A DNA stretch of 64,000 nucleotides from positions 24,749-88,748 of the forward strand of contig JACAEM010000017.1 in assembly GCA_013388855.1 (NCBI GenBank), in the 5' to 3' direction. The position numbers and the translations under genes were made by a program. Shown in pieces: positions 25,184-34,746 of this stretch (position 1 is its first letter; each line of letters begins with the position of its first letter). The stretch comes from Chloroflexota bacterium. Its GTDB lineage: Bacteria > Chloroflexota > Anaerolineae > Anaerolineales > Villigracilaceae. A model generated the notes under the pieces. It made no database searches and had not been told where the DNA came from. It saw only the letters and a program-made list of their open reading frames with translations.

Positions 25184-25481
25184 GCTTCAATTTTACAACA
25201 ACTCCTTCAATTTCGAAATTGTTGCGGCAGGGTATTTGCGCGCGAATCCCTTGCGCCCATTTCGCTCCGACTGGTCTCGGCACAGGCGTACGTCACCGCG
25301 GCCTGTTTCGTATTCTCCACAGCGAAATCCGCCGCTGACAGTTTGCGCGCGAACGCAATGGGGCATTGGACCGACATTCCTACGGTCAGCTTCAAGAGGG
25401 TCTCACAAGTCAGCGCAATCCCCGAGGGGTATTATCCTGAACTTCTTTGGGGCAAAGCAACGCGAATAACCGAATAATCGG
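25184..25481 (-). pseudogene. possible degraded coding remnant, 298-base gap
   Basis: No intact gene is visible. Read on the minus strand, two overlapping frames look protein-like but incomplete. One gives TVGMSVQCPIAFARKLSAAD and continues for ~40 residues. The other ends in a natural-looking C-terminus (GFARKYPAATISKLKELL, stop). A single frameshift around 25255-25265 would join them into a ~75-residue tail. No family is recognised and no start codon fits. It may also be chance open frame in GC-rich sequence. Confidence 0.3.
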
Positions 25482-27566
25482 TCAATTTGACGGGGATAGC
25501 CCCGAAGAAGCGGGCTTTGAGGCATATATTCCCGCCAGTTGAGACTCCATCTCAGTTGGCGAATTGACCGGCTGTAAACAAACAAATCCTTGACATACAA
25601 ACGCTGTTGGAAGATCATTCAATAAAGGTCTATTCTTCAGCAAGGCTGGTGTACCCGGCTCCGGTGGGTAATTGGAAATCGCTGTTACCTGTCGGGCCCG
25701 GAATGTTTTCCAGAGGGTGTTCAATAATTCTTTGGTTTCGGGGCGCTGTGAGCCGCCGATAATTGCCACCTCACAAGTCGGGCCGACGGCAAAGTCAGCC
25801 GCGCACAACCATTGTGCAAAGGCTGTTGGATAACGCAGCATGACTCCATATACTGATGAAAGCATCTCCTCGGCAAGGTCTCGCCATGCCGGGCGGTCTC
25901 CATACGCTGCCAGCTCGAGTAGGGCAGTAGCGGCGAGTGCATTCCCAGATGGGGTGGCATTGTCCTGAATATCTTTCGGTCGCACCAGTAGGGCTTCATG
26001 ATCATCGCGGGTATCGAAGAAGCCGCCGTTGGGATCAACGAAGTGTTCGACCATTTCGTCTGCGAGTTTTAAAGCCGAAAGATACCATTCCTTATTCGGA
26101 TCGGATTGATATAACGCCAAAAGCGCCAAGATCAGACCGGCATAATCCTCCAGATAGGCATTGTGCTTTGCCTGTCCCTCCCGCCAGGATCGGTGCAGAC
26201 GATCATCTACATAAAGATTACTCAACAAGAATCGTGCGTTTCGAATGGCAACCTGTAGATAATCCTGCCTGTTCAGATAACGACCAGCCTCTGCGAATGC
26301 TTTGAGCATTAGGGAGTTCCACATCACCAGCACTTTATCATCGGTGGCAGGGCGAATGCGTGAATTTCTTGCTTCTAAAAGTTTTGCGTGACATTTGGAC
26401 AATTTCTGGCGAATCTCTTCTGGCTCCATTTTGAAGCGGGCTGCGAGTGTGGAATCATCCAAAACGCGTTGCAGGATTGTTTTACCTTCCCAGTTGCCTG
26501 ATGGGGTAACGCCATAGGCGGTCTTGAAAAAATCAAAGTCTGAACCGAGAGCTCCCTCAAGTTCGCCTTGTATCCAAACGTAGAATTTTCCTTCTTCGCC
26601 TTCTGAGTCTGCATCCAGACTACTAAAAAATCCACCTTCTGAATGAGTCAATTCGCGCAGGACAAAATCCAGTGTCTCCTCGCAAATCCTACGATAGTCG
26701 GGGTTGCCAGTGACCAAATACCCGTGTAGATAAACCAGGGCTAATTGGGCGTTATCATATGTCATTTTTTCAAAGTGAGGCGTTCTCCAAAAATTATCGA
26801 CGCTATAACGGGAAAAACCACCGCCAACGACATCATACATTCCGCCACGCGACATTGCACTCAATCCATGGGTGACAGCCTTGATTGTTTTTTCGCGTTG
26901 AGGCGTATTGGTGGTTGCTTGGCGTAAAAGAAATTCAATAGTCATGGGTTGTGGAAACTTCGGCGCAGCGCCCCAACCTCCATACCCCCAATCGTAGGAA
27001 TCAAGCAGGTTCTTTATAGCTGCTTCGAGAGCTTCGTTGGTTATTTCATTTCTGTTCTCGGGCTTGTGTATGGGCGGACGAATATGTTCGAGTACTTGAT
27101 TTCCAACTCGCATCACTTCCTGAATATCTTCTTGCCATGCTTTGGCAATGCCGCTTAAGATTTCTTTGAAGGGCGGCATGTTGTAGCGGCGAATGGGCGG
27201 AAAGTATGTGCCGGCAAAAAAAGGACGCAGGTCGGGAGTGAGAAAGACAGACATGGGCCAGCCGCCAGAGCCGGTCATGGCGACGGTGGCTTGCATATAA
27301 ATCGAATCAATATCAGGTCGTTCTTCCCGATCCACCTTAATGTTGATGAAATGCTTGTTCATAAGGGATGCGGTTTCGGGATCCTCGAAAGATTCGCGCT
27401 CCATAACGTGGCACCAGTGGCATGCCGCGTACCCGATGCTCAGGAAAATGGGCTTGTTCTCCGTACGGGCTTTGGTCAGGGCCTCTTCGCCCCACGGATA
27501 CCAATCAACGGGGTTGTGGGCGTGCTGGAGCAGATAGGGGGAGGTGGATGTGGAGAGTTTGTTCAT
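25482..27566 (-). CDS. thioredoxin-domain protein of the DUF255 / YyaL family
   Basis: 694 residues. The N-terminal thioredoxin-like domain has the family signature [20 protein letters not shown] and the redox motif CHWCHVM. The remaining ~550 residues form an (alpha/alpha)6-barrel region with [19 protein letters not shown]. The family is widespread, but its substrate is unknown; its glycosidase-like barrel may bind sugars. It follows pabBC by 30 bases on the same strand, so the two are probably cotranscribed. Confidence 0.88.
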   Translation of the reverse strand: MNKLSTSTSPYLLQHAHNPVDWYPWGEEALTKARTENKPIFLSIGYAACHWCHVMERESFEDPETASLMNKHFINIKVDREERPDIDSIYMQATVAMTGSGGWPMSVFLTPDLRPFFAGTYFPPIRRYNMPPFKEILSGIAKAWQEDIQEVMRVGNQVLEHIRPPIHKPENRNEITNEALEAAIKNLLDSYDWGYGGWGAAPKFPQPMTIEFLLRQATTNTPQREKTIKAVTHGLSAMSRGGMYDVVGGGFSRYSVDNFWRTPHFEKMTYDNAQLALVYLHGYLVTGNPDYRRICEETLDFVLRELTHSEGGFFSSLDADSEGEEGKFYVWIQGELEGALGSDFDFFKTAYGVTPSGNWEGKTILQRVLDDSTLAARFKMEPEEIRQKLSKCHAKLLEARNSRIRPATDDKVLVMWNSLMLKAFAEAGRYLNRQDYLQVAIRNARFLLSNLYVDDRLHRSWREGQAKHNAYLEDYAGLILALLALYQSDPNKEWYLSALKLADEMVEHFVDPNGGFFDTRDDHEALLVRPKDIQDNATPSGNALAATALLELAAYGDRPAWRDLAEEMLSSVYGVMLRYPTAFAQWLCAADFAVGPTCEVAIIGGSQRPETKELLNTLWKTFRARQVTAISNYPPEPGTPALLKNRPLLNDLPTAFVCQGFVCLQPVNSPTEMESQLAGIYASKPASSGLSPSN

Positions 27567-27596
27567 GTGGATTGGATGATTGTATCCTTGTTTTGC

Positions 27597-29327
27597 TTAC
27601 CTGATTTCGACCCTCTGCCACTTTCTGACAGAATTGACCAAAAAGACCTTGGTACAGCGCTGCAACTCTCCCACTTGGACGGTTCTTTCCTCCACCTGAG
27701 CCGTTTCCAGCAAGTGCGAACGGAAGGTGCCGGGAAGTAAACCACAGGAAACAGGCGGCGTGAAGAGGTTTCCGTCCATTTCGACGACAAGGTTGCCGAT
27801 GGTGAATTCGGTCAGTTCACCGCGTTCATTGAAGAGAAGGACATCATCGCAATCGGGATAAAACTTCTTTGCGGTTTCATAGACAAACCGATGGGTTGTT
27901 TTGTGAAAGAGAAAAATATCATTTGAATTTACGGGTGTATTTGCAAGGCAGATACGCAATGGTCTGTCTTCAGCTTGAAATGGTTTGTTTTCAATGGTAA
28001 TGTCTCCCTGCTGTCCTGCAAGCAAACGTATCCGCTGTGGAAATTTGAAACTGCTTCCGGTACGATTAAGTTTTTCTTCAACCTTTTCCTTGGAAACAAA
28101 AAAATCAAAATAATCTGCGGAAGCCAGCAGCCGCTCAATATGTTTCTCGCGCAAGAAAAAGCCCTCTTCTGGGGTCCACAGCATAGTTTCGAGCAGAGAA
28201 AAGCGCGGGGTTTCTTCTGTCAGCACGCGAGCTTTGAGCAGGGCCTCAGCGTATTCGTCTATGCTGGTCGAATCCCAAATGACGCCGCCGCCGACGCCGT
28301 ATTCCGCAGACCGGGATTCGCGGTTGATCAGCGCGGTGCGAATGGCTACATTGAACGTCGCTTTGCGATTGGGTTCGATGTAACCGATACTTCCAGTGTA
28401 AATTTTGCGCGGTGAGATTTCCAATTCGGAGATGATCTTCGTCGTGCTGACTTTTGGCGCACCGGTGATGGACGCACATGGGAAAAGTGCGGTGAATATC
28501 TGCCCCAGTGACGCGCCTGTTTGCGCAGTGATGGTAGATGTCATCTGCCAAAGGGTGGGATATTTCTCAATGGTGAACAATTCGGGGACGCTCACGCTTC
28601 CTGTTTTGGCGATTCGTCCCAGGTCGTTGCGGATCATATCTACAATCATGACATTCTCGGCGCGATTCTTTTCCGAGTTTCTTAACCATTGGGCTTGTTC
28701 CCGATCTTCGAGCGGTGTCCGCCCGCGTCTGACGGTTCCTTTCATGGGTCTGCCGATGATGGTGTCGCCTTCAAGGCGGAAAAACAATTCGGGTGAGGCG
28801 GATGCAATCACATATCGTCCGGTGTCGACGTACGCGGCGTGGTCGCTTTGGCCCTGCGTGATGTGGAGAAAGAAATTCCATGGATCGGTGTGAAACTCCG
28901 CTTGCAGGAGCATTGTGTAATTGACCTGATATGTCTGCCCTTCGGCAATGCGACTTTTGATCTGCTCGATGGCGGCATTATACGTATCGCGATCCGTGAG
29001 GGGGAGCCAGTTCAGGGTTGGTTTAACGGAATCAGGCTTCGGCTTGGATATGAGGCGGGGCGAAGGGTAGAGTCCGAACCAGAGATAGGGGAATCCGGTC
29101 ACTAGCTTTGTAGTGTGTGCGGGATCAAACGCCGGCGCGGCTTCATAGCTGATGAATCCCGCCGCATGCCAGCCATTTTTCTCGACCTGATCTTCGATCT
29201 CGCGCAGGGCGGGAAGGACCTCACTCAAAGTATGAGCGACAATCAGCCGTTGCGGATTGGTGAAATAAAGCCAGTCGTTTTCACGCTTAAGAAAGACTTC
29301 ATTGATTTGTGGTTTAATGGTGTACAT
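27597..29327 (-). CDS. pabBC: fused aminodeoxychorismate synthase component I and 4-amino-4-deoxychorismate lyase
   Basis: 576 residues from ATG 29327. The first ~370 residues are a chorismate-binding domain (GRPMKGTVRRGR, IVDMIRNDLGRIAKTG, PCASITGAPKVSTTKII, YTGSIGYIEP). The last ~200 are a class IV aminotransferase fold with the PLP lysine likely in FLFHKTTHR and with NERGELTEFTIGNLVVE. Together they make p-aminobenzoate for folate from chorismate; the glutamine amidotransferase PabA is elsewhere. A longer start at 29387 is possible. The ATG lies in an ACATGT palindrome shared with the divergent vanZ start. Confidence 0.9.
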   Translation of the reverse strand: MYTIKPQINEVFLKRENDWLYFTNPQRLIVAHTLSEVLPALREIEDQVEKNGWHAAGFISYEAAPAFDPAHTTKLVTGFPYLWFGLYPSPRLISKPKPDSVKPTLNWLPLTDRDTYNAAIEQIKSRIAEGQTYQVNYTMLLQAEFHTDPWNFFLHITQGQSDHAAYVDTGRYVIASASPELFFRLEGDTIIGRPMKGTVRRGRTPLEDREQAQWLRNSEKNRAENVMIVDMIRNDLGRIAKTGSVSVPELFTIEKYPTLWQMTSTITAQTGASLGQIFTALFPCASITGAPKVSTTKIISELEISPRKIYTGSIGYIEPNRKATFNVAIRTALINRESRSAEYGVGGGVIWDSTSIDEYAEALLKARVLTEETPRFSLLETMLWTPEEGFFLREKHIERLLASADYFDFFVSKEKVEEKLNRTGSSFKFPQRIRLLAGQQGDITIENKPFQAEDRPLRICLANTPVNSNDIFLFHKTTHRFVYETAKKFYPDCDDVLLFNERGELTEFTIGNLVVEMDGNLFTPPVSCGLLPGTFRSHLLETAQVEERTVQVGELQRCTKVFLVNSVRKWQRVEIR

Positions 29328-29712
29328 GTCCAATTTGACGCGAATTGTACTTCGTTGGATCCCCGCTTTGGCGGTTATGCTCGTCATCTTTTATTTTTCC
29401 GCGCAGCCCTCGTTTGTTTTGCCAGATTTCGGGTGGGCGGATTATCTTGTGAAAAAGGGCGGGCATATGGTCGGTTACGGTCTGCTTGCGCTCGCGTTTT
29501 GGCATGCCCTCGAGTGGAAAAGCGACCGGCGCTGGCTGGCATGGCTTCTGACGGTGTTGTACGCGGTGACCGATGAGATCCACCAGGCATACGTGCCTGG
29601 GCGTAACCCGTCTGTTTGGGATGTGGTGATCTTTGATAACTTGGGGGCGTTGATTTCGTTGTTGGCTTCGGGAGCCCTTATCCAACAAAAACGACCAGAC
29701 AAAAAAGCCTGA
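29326..29712 (+). CDS. VanZ family membrane protein
   Basis: 128 residues with three or four membrane helices and the VanZ signature (KKGGHMVGYGLLALAFWHAL, TDEIHQAYVPGRNPSVWDVV, DNLGALIS). VanZ from vancomycin clusters raises teicoplanin resistance, but most homologs are single genes of unknown role. It is divergent from pabBC with overlapping start codons and converges on scpA with a 4-base gap. The start at 29302 is an alternative. Confidence 0.85.
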   Translation: MSNLTRIVLRWIPALAVMLVIFYFSAQPSFVLPDFGWADYLVKKGGHMVGYGLLALAFWHALEWKSDRRWLAWLLTVLYAVTDEIHQAYVPGRNPSVWDVVIFDNLGALISLLASGALIQQKRPDKKA

Positions 29713-29716
29713 TTGT

Positions 29717-30487
29717 TCACTCGAATTCCAGGTCGATCTCCTCGTCGTCGCCCCATTCTTCCATCCGCTCGAATTCAATCTCGCTGAACAGCCCTTCCTG
29801 ATGGGCGGCGACGCGGTATCGTTTAATCAGTTCCAACAGTGCGAGAAAGGTGACAACGATCTCGATGCGTGAAGCGCCCGAATCAAGCAACGCATGGAAA
29901 GTCGTACGTTGTACTTTACGGAGAGTTTCCGAGATCAGGTCGATCTTCTCGCGAATGGTTACGCGCGGCGCGGCGATGACCACGCTCAGTGGTTTCTTTT
30001 CCTTTTCCCTGCGGAACGCCTCTTCCGCCGCGGCGACCAGTTTTTCGAGGGTCAGGTTCGACAAATCGAGTTTGGGCTCGACCTTCGGCGGCGGCGCGAT
30101 GCGGAGAAATGTTCGCAGGTTGCGGTCCTGCCGGTCATGGAGCCAGCCGCCAATTTCCTTGAAGCGTTTGTACAATTTCAACTGGTCGACGAGCGCCTGT
30201 CCCACATCCTCTTCACCGGGTTCACGCGCAGGCGGGCGCGGCAGGAGCGCCTCAGATTTGATTTGCAATAGCTTCGCCGCGATGACCAGGAACGCCGAGA
30301 TCTCGTCCGCGTTGATCTGCTCGAGGCTGTTGATATGCGTCAGATATTGGTCGGTCACTGAAGCCAGCGACACAGTGGTAATATCCAATTCGGCCCGCTC
30401 GATCAGATTGAGCAGCAGGTCAAGCGGTCCCTCATAGACCGGAGTATGAATTGTGTAATTCAACTGGCGACCCAGCAGGTTTTCCAT
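29717..30487 (-). CDS. scpA: segregation and condensation protein A
   Basis: 256 residues from ATG 30487; an ATG at 30505 would add six residues. The N-terminal YEGPLDLLLNLIERAELDI is the ScpA signature that binds Smc, and a C-terminal winged helix (FLALLELIKRYRVAAHQEGL) binds the other Smc head. It forms the kleisin of the SMC-ScpAB chromosome condensation complex. scpB is not adjacent. It is divergent from moaC with a gap of only 32 bases. Confidence 0.92.
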   Translation of the reverse strand: MENLLGRQLNYTIHTPVYEGPLDLLLNLIERAELDITTVSLASVTDQYLTHINSLEQINADEISAFLVIAAKLLQIKSEALLPRPPAREPGEEDVGQALVDQLKLYKRFKEIGGWLHDRQDRNLRTFLRIAPPPKVEPKLDLSNLTLEKLVAAAEEAFRREKEKKPLSVVIAAPRVTIREKIDLISETLRKVQRTTFHALLDSGASRIEIVVTFLALLELIKRYRVAAHQEGLFSEIEFERMEEWGDDEEIDLEFE

Positions 30488-30507
30488 AAGGATTAAATTA
30501 TACACGG

Positions 30508-30513
30508 TATAAT
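30508..30513 (+). promoter_or_regulatory. consensus -10 element directly before moaC
   Basis: TATAAT lies six bases before the moaC ATG, so transcription would start at or beside the start codon and the mRNA would be leaderless. No clear -35 is seen. Confidence 0.55.
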
Positions 30514-30519
30514 GCGGTC

Positions 30520-31005
30520 ATGTCGAATAAATTGACTCATCTTGATGAACAAGGTCGCGCCAAAATGGTGGATGTGAGCCACAAGCCCGATACCGAACGG
30601 ATTGCCATTGCTCGCGGCGAAGTTCACATGTCAAAAGGAACGCTGGAATTGATCCGTGCCGGGCAGATCAAGAAAGGTGACGTGCTGACCGTTGCGCAGA
30701 TCGCGGGCATCACCGCCTCCAAACGGACCTCGGACCTGATCCCGTTATGTCACCCGCTGCCGCTTACCCAGGTGGATGTTGACCTGACCTTCGACGACTC
30801 GCTCCCCGGTGTAGTTATCACCGCCACGGCGAAGACCGTCGGCAAGACCGGCGTCGAAATGGAGGCGTTGACCGCTGTCTCTGTTGCGGCACTGACGGTC
30901 TACGATATGGCGAAAGCCGCCGAGAAGACCATGCGGATACAGAATATTCGCCTGATCGAAAAGCATGGCGGGCAGAGCGGGGATGTTGTGAACGAGGGGG
31001 GCTGA
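30520..31005 (+). CDS. moaC: cyclic pyranopterin monophosphate synthase
   Basis: 161 residues. Signature stretches are visible: [35 protein letters not shown] and [20 protein letters not shown], with catalytic Lys and Asp in the KHGG and VYDMAK regions. It makes cPMP from the MoaA product in molybdenum cofactor synthesis. It leads the moaC-cupin-moaD-moaE run. No Shine-Dalgarno sequence is visible, which agrees with a leaderless message. Confidence 0.94.
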   Translation: MSNKLTHLDEQGRAKMVDVSHKPDTERIAIARGEVHMSKGTLELIRAGQIKKGDVLTVAQIAGITASKRTSDLIPLCHPLPLTQVDVDLTFDDSLPGVVITATAKTVGKTGVEMEALTAVSVAALTVYDMAKAAEKTMRIQNIRLIEKHGGQSGDVVNEGG

Positions 31006-31006
31006 C

Positions 31007-31372
31007 GTGACTTACCAACCGATCAACCTGCGAGAGAAATTTTACAAGTTCTCCGCCCATTGGTCTCCCAAGATCATCGCGCAGATGAACGATTACCATA
31101 TCAAGGTTGCCAAAGTTCAGGGAGAATTTGTCTGGCACAGCCATCCGGAGGCGGACGAGGTGTTTCTTGTCGTCCAGGGAAGACTGGAAATCCATTTCCG
31201 CGATGGAGCAGTAACCTTGCGTGAAGGCGAAATGTATGTGGTGCCCAAAGGTGTGGAGCACAAACCGGTCGCCGAAGAGGAATGCCATATCTTGCTGGTC
31301 GAACCAGCGGGTACGGTCAATACGGGCGATGTCCTTGATGAAAAGACAGCGCCGAACAATGTCTGGATATGA
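31007..31372 (+). CDS. cupin domain protein
   Basis: 121 residues starting with GTG one base after the moaC stop. The two cupin motifs are visible: [20 protein letters not shown] (metal His residues and Glu) and [19 protein letters not shown] (late His). It is a small beta-barrel of the mannose-6-phosphate-isomerase-like cupin class with unknown ligand. Its place inside a molybdenum cofactor operon, with its ATGA stop overlapping moaD, suggests a linked function; which one is not known. Confidence 0.85.
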   Translation: MTYQPINLREKFYKFSAHWSPKIIAQMNDYHIKVAKVQGEFVWHSHPEADEVFLVVQGRLEIHFRDGAVTLREGEMYVVPKGVEHKPVAEEECHILLVEPAGTVNTGDVLDEKTAPNNVWI

Positions 31373-31626
31373 GGAATATGAATCACGTCAAATTATTGTT
31401 TTTTGCCACCATCCGTGAACGTGCCGGGACGCGAACCCTGGAAATGGATATCCCGGAGGATATGACCGTGCAGGGCTTGAAAGAGAAACTCGCGAATGAC
31501 ATACCCGCCCTCAAGGAGTCCATGCTGAGTGTGCTGGTGACGGTCAATCGGGAATACGCGTTCGATGAAGCGGTTATCCCGCCAAACGCGGAAATTGGGA
31601 TGTTTCCGCCAGTGAGTGGAGGTTAA
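31369..31626 (+). CDS. moaD: molybdopterin synthase sulfur carrier subunit
   Basis: 85 residues with a ubiquitin-like fold ending in the Gly-Gly tail (FPPVSGG) that is thiocarboxylated. It feeds sulfur to MoaE. The ATG overlaps the cupin stop; a second ATG nine bases later (31378) is also possible. Confidence 0.92.
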   Translation: MRNMNHVKLLFFATIRERAGTRTLEMDIPEDMTVQGLKEKLANDIPALKESMLSVLVTVNREYAFDEAVIPPNAEIGMFPPVSGG

Positions 31627-31632
31627 CTTTCA

Positions 31633-32100
31633 ATGCAACCTTCAATTCTTCCAACGATTTTTTCCATTACCGAGGATGAGATTGACTTGAATGCCCTGCT
31701 CTCGCAGGTCACGCTCCCATCCACCGGTGCTGCGGCGATTTTCACCGGCATGGTGCGCGGCGAAACCAGGCGTGGCGACGCGCATGACACGGATTATCTT
31801 GAATACGAAGCGTACATCCCGATGGCGGAGGAAAAGATGAAACAGGTCGCGGATGAGATCCGCGCAAAATGGGAGAGCATCGAAGGAATCGCCATCGTCC
31901 AGCGCATTGGTAAACTGTACCCGAAGACGCCGACGGTGTTGATTGCCTGCACCGCCGCGCATCGCGATACCGGTGTCTTCGAAGCGGCGAGGTATGGCAT
32001 CGACCGCCTGAAGGAGATTGTTCCCATCTGGAAGCGGGAGGTCAGTCCAGACGGTCAATTTTGGGTGGAGGGGGATTACATCCCGAAGCCAGGGGAGTAG
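31633..32100 (+). CDS. moaE: molybdopterin synthase catalytic subunit
   Basis: 155 residues. Family motifs include GAAAIFTGMVRG, LEYEAYIPMAEEKMKQVADE, IVQRIGKLYP and the active-site Lys region EIVPIWKREVS. It converts cPMP to molybdopterin with MoaD. It is separated from moaD by six bases and ends the operon. Confidence 0.93.
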   Translation: MQPSILPTIFSITEDEIDLNALLSQVTLPSTGAAAIFTGMVRGETRRGDAHDTDYLEYEAYIPMAEEKMKQVADEIRAKWESIEGIAIVQRIGKLYPKTPTVLIACTAAHRDTGVFEAARYGIDRLKEIVPIWKREVSPDGQFWVEGDYIPKPGE

Positions 32101-32222
32101 ATAGACTTTCAGCAAAGAGAAGGCGTCTAAACGGGGGCAGGAACCGGCTGGCCGGAGGCGTGACGCTTCCCTGAATCCGGGGTTTTTAGTATTGCGAAAC
32201 TCAAAATCATTTTTTGTGAGGC

Positions 32223-33461
32223 ATGATGGATAGAATTGTGATTACGGGCATGGGCACGGTCAACCCGCTTGGTCTGACGGTGACGGAATCCTGGACGAAC
32301 GCGGTCAATGGTGTATCGGGGGTGGGTCCGATTACGCTGTTCGATTCGTCTCCATTGAATGTGCATATCGCGGCGGAAGTGAAGAATTTTGACCCTGTCA
32401 ATTACATGGATGCAAAGGAAGCCCGGCGCCGCGACCGGGTCGAGCAATTGGCTACCGCCGCGGCAAAAGAAGCGCTTGCGCAGTCGGGGCTGGAGATCAC
32501 CGAAGCCAATACCGGGCGGATCGGTGTGTTGGTTTCGTCGGCAATCGGCGGGATTGAATCATTGCAGGAGGCTGTCATCATCAACCACACGGAAGGACCG
32601 CGTCGTGTCAGCCCCTTCCTGATCCCGATGTTGATGGCGAACGGCGCGGCAGGGATGATCGCGATCGATCACCAGATCAAAGGTCCCTGTTTTTCGGTGG
32701 CATCCGCTTGCGCCTCCGGCTCGGATGGTATCGGGACCGCCCTTATGATGCTGAAGGCAGGGATGATCGATGCTGCGGTGACCGGCGCGACGGAGATGAC
32801 GGTCTGCCCAGTGGGGGTGGCGGCATTTGACCGCGTGGGGGCGATGTCGCGGCGGAACGATCATTATTCGAAGACGCCCCAACCCTTCGACAAGAACCGC
32901 GACGGGTTGGTGATGGGCGAGGGCGCGGCAATCATCGTGCTTGAGCGGGAATCCGATGCGAGGCGGCGCGGCGCGACCATCCTTGCCGAATTAGCTGGGT
33001 ACGGCGCCACCGCGGATGCGTTCCACGTAACCGCGCCACACGAGCAGGGCGCGGGCGGCGCGGCAGCGATGCGCATGGCGCTTGAATCCGCAAAAGCCAA
33101 CCCGGAGGATGTGGGGTACATCAACGCCCATGGAACGGGCACTCATTTGAACGATCAATCGGAGACGCGCGGCATCAAGACTGCGTTCGGCGAACTGGCA
33201 TACAAGATCCCGATCTCCTCCACCAAGTCGATGACCGGGCACATGATCGGCGCGACAGGCGCGCTGGAGGTGATCTTCTGTGTGCAGGCGGTGCGCGAGG
33301 GCATCCTGCCGCCGACCATCAATTATGAAACACCCGACCCCGAATGCGACCTGGATTACATTCCCAACAAAGCGCGCGAGAAAAAGGTCAACCTGGCGCT
33401 CACAAATGCCTTCGGCTTCGGCGGGCACAACTCCGTCCTGGCGATTCGGAAATTCTCGTAA
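32223..33461 (+). CDS. fabF: beta-ketoacyl-ACP synthase II, second copy
   Basis: 412 residues, clearly paralogous to the copy at 21.8 kb over the full length. The triad is intact: Cys in SVASACASGSD, His in NAHGTGTHLND and His in STKSMTGHMIGATG. Local differences near the active-site Cys may alter chain length preference. It stands alone, away from other fab genes. GAGGC precedes the ATG. A role in elongation or in a specialised acyl product cannot be separated by sequence alone. Confidence 0.92.
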   Translation: MMDRIVITGMGTVNPLGLTVTESWTNAVNGVSGVGPITLFDSSPLNVHIAAEVKNFDPVNYMDAKEARRRDRVEQLATAAAKEALAQSGLEITEANTGRIGVLVSSAIGGIESLQEAVIINHTEGPRRVSPFLIPMLMANGAAGMIAIDHQIKGPCFSVASACASGSDGIGTALMMLKAGMIDAAVTGATEMTVCPVGVAAFDRVGAMSRRNDHYSKTPQPFDKNRDGLVMGEGAAIIVLERESDARRRGATILAELAGYGATADAFHVTAPHEQGAGGAAAMRMALESAKANPEDVGYINAHGTGTHLNDQSETRGIKTAFGELAYKIPISSTKSMTGHMIGATGALEVIFCVQAVREGILPPTINYETPDPECDLDYIPNKAREKKVNLALTNAFGFGGHNSVLAIRKFS

Positions 33462-33516
33462 TTATTACTCGCAAAGGCGCAAAGAGAAGATTGAACCCTG
33501 CGAGGCAAAAATCCGC

Positions 33517-33545
33517 TTGTCTATCCCGAAAATGCGTGCTATAAT
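33517..33545 (+). promoter_or_regulatory. promoter of rplS
   Basis: TTGTCT and TATAAT are separated by 17 bases and lie about 50 bases before the rplS start. Confidence 0.75.
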
Positions 33546-33594
33546 CCGCCGTCGCTCAAAAAACGAATACACCTAAACGTAAGGAAGAAAGACA

Positions 33595-33942
33595 ATGGCA
33601 GATATTATCAAGGCTCTCGAAGCCAAACAGAACGAGAAAATTCCCCAACTCGCCCCCGGTGATACCGTCAGCGTGCACGTCAAAATCAAGGAAGGCGACC
33701 GCGAGCGCGTTCAGGAGTTCAAGGGCACGATCATCCGCTTGCGCAAGGGTGGCAACGATGCATCCCTCACCGTCCGCCGCATGGCTTCGAACGGCATTGG
33801 CGTCGAGCGTACCTTCCTGCTCCGCTCCCCGCGCGTCGACAAAGTCGTTGTCGAACGCCACGGACAGGTCCGCCGCGCACAACTCTACTTCATGCGCAAC
33901 CGCACGGGCAAATCCGCCCGCCTCAAGCAGAAATTCGATTAA
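33595..33942 (+). CDS. rplS: 50S ribosomal protein L19
   Basis: 115 residues, the usual size. PGDTVSVHVKIKEGDRERVQ, FKGTIIRLRKGG, GIGVERTFLLRSPRVDKV and RRAQLYFMRNRTGKSARLK are conserved family stretches. L19 lies at the 30S-50S interface. It has its own promoter and terminator, so it is not in the usual rpsP-trmD operon here. Confidence 0.96.
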   Translation: MADIIKALEAKQNEKIPQLAPGDTVSVHVKIKEGDRERVQEFKGTIIRLRKGGNDASLTVRRMASNGIGVERTFLLRSPRVDKVVVERHGQVRRAQLYFMRNRTGKSARLKQKFD

Positions 33943-33957
33943 TCGTTACAATCCACG

Positions 33958-33990
33958 CCCTGAAGGTTTTCAAACCTTCAGGGTTTTTGT
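33958..33990 (+). terminator. terminator of rplS
   Basis: CCCTGAAGGTTT and AAACCTTCAGGG pair perfectly around TC, followed by TTTTTGTTTT. The core resembles the dispersed CCGAAGG hairpins. Confidence 0.9.
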
Positions 33991-34005
33991 TTTACAATTG
34001 GGGGT

Positions 34006-34719
34006 ATGAAGCCGCTTATCGGGATCACCACCAACCAATCCACCAATATCCACGGTCACCCGACCGTTTTTCTCATGCAGTCTTATATCAACGCGGTCAG
34101 GCAGGCAGGAGGCGTGCCCGTCCTCATCCCATCCATGCTCGCCGAAGATGGATGGGATGCGCTTTACTCCCGGCTGGATGGCATCCTCCTCTCTGGCGGC
34201 GGGGACATCTCCCACGAGCTTTTTTCCGGCGAACCGCATCCCCGCATCGATGGCGTGGACCCGGCGCGTGATTCCATTGAATGGAAGATGATCCAGTCCG
34301 CTGCATCGGACGGCAAACCCTTCCTCGGCATTTGCCGCGGATGCCAGCTGGTCAACGTCGCCCTTGGCGGGACGCTGTACACACACCTCGCCGACCAACT
34401 GCCAGGTGCGCTCGACCACGATTACCCCGGCAACCGCCGGACCGTGCTTGTTCACGAAGTGAAGCTCGAAGAAGGAACGCACATCGCCGGGATTTTTGGC
34501 GAACCCATTATCAAGGTTAACAGCCTGCACCACCAGGGGCTCAAGGATATCGCTCCTCCGCTGCGCGTTGCCGGTCATGCTCCCGATGGACTGGTCGAAG
34601 CCGTAGAACTGCCCGACCATCCCTTTGGACTTGCCGTGCAATGGCACCCCGAATGGCTGACCGACCAGGAGTGGACGCGAAATCTGTTCAGGAAATTTGT
34701 CGAAGCGGCAGAGGGATAA
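34006..34719 (+). CDS. class I glutamine amidotransferase, PuuD / gamma-glutamyl-GABA hydrolase family
   Basis: 237 residues. The catalytic Cys lies in LGICRGCQLVNVALGGTLYT, and the His and Glu in AVQWHPEWL. GILLSGGGDISHELF is typical of peptidase C26. Members cut gamma-glutamyl amides such as gamma-glutamyl-GABA. No polyamine pathway genes are adjacent. A GGGGGT stretch lies just before the ATG, and a TACAAT -10 overlaps the end of the rplS terminator tail. Confidence 0.87.
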   Translation: MKPLIGITTNQSTNIHGHPTVFLMQSYINAVRQAGGVPVLIPSMLAEDGWDALYSRLDGILLSGGGDISHELFSGEPHPRIDGVDPARDSIEWKMIQSAASDGKPFLGICRGCQLVNVALGGTLYTHLADQLPGALDHDYPGNRRTVLVHEVKLEEGTHIAGIFGEPIIKVNSLHHQGLKDIAPPLRVAGHAPDGLVEAVELPDHPFGLAVQWHPEWLTDQEWTRNLFRKFVEAAEG

Positions 34720-34746
34720 CCGGCTTTTCGGCGTTTGGAAACAGGA

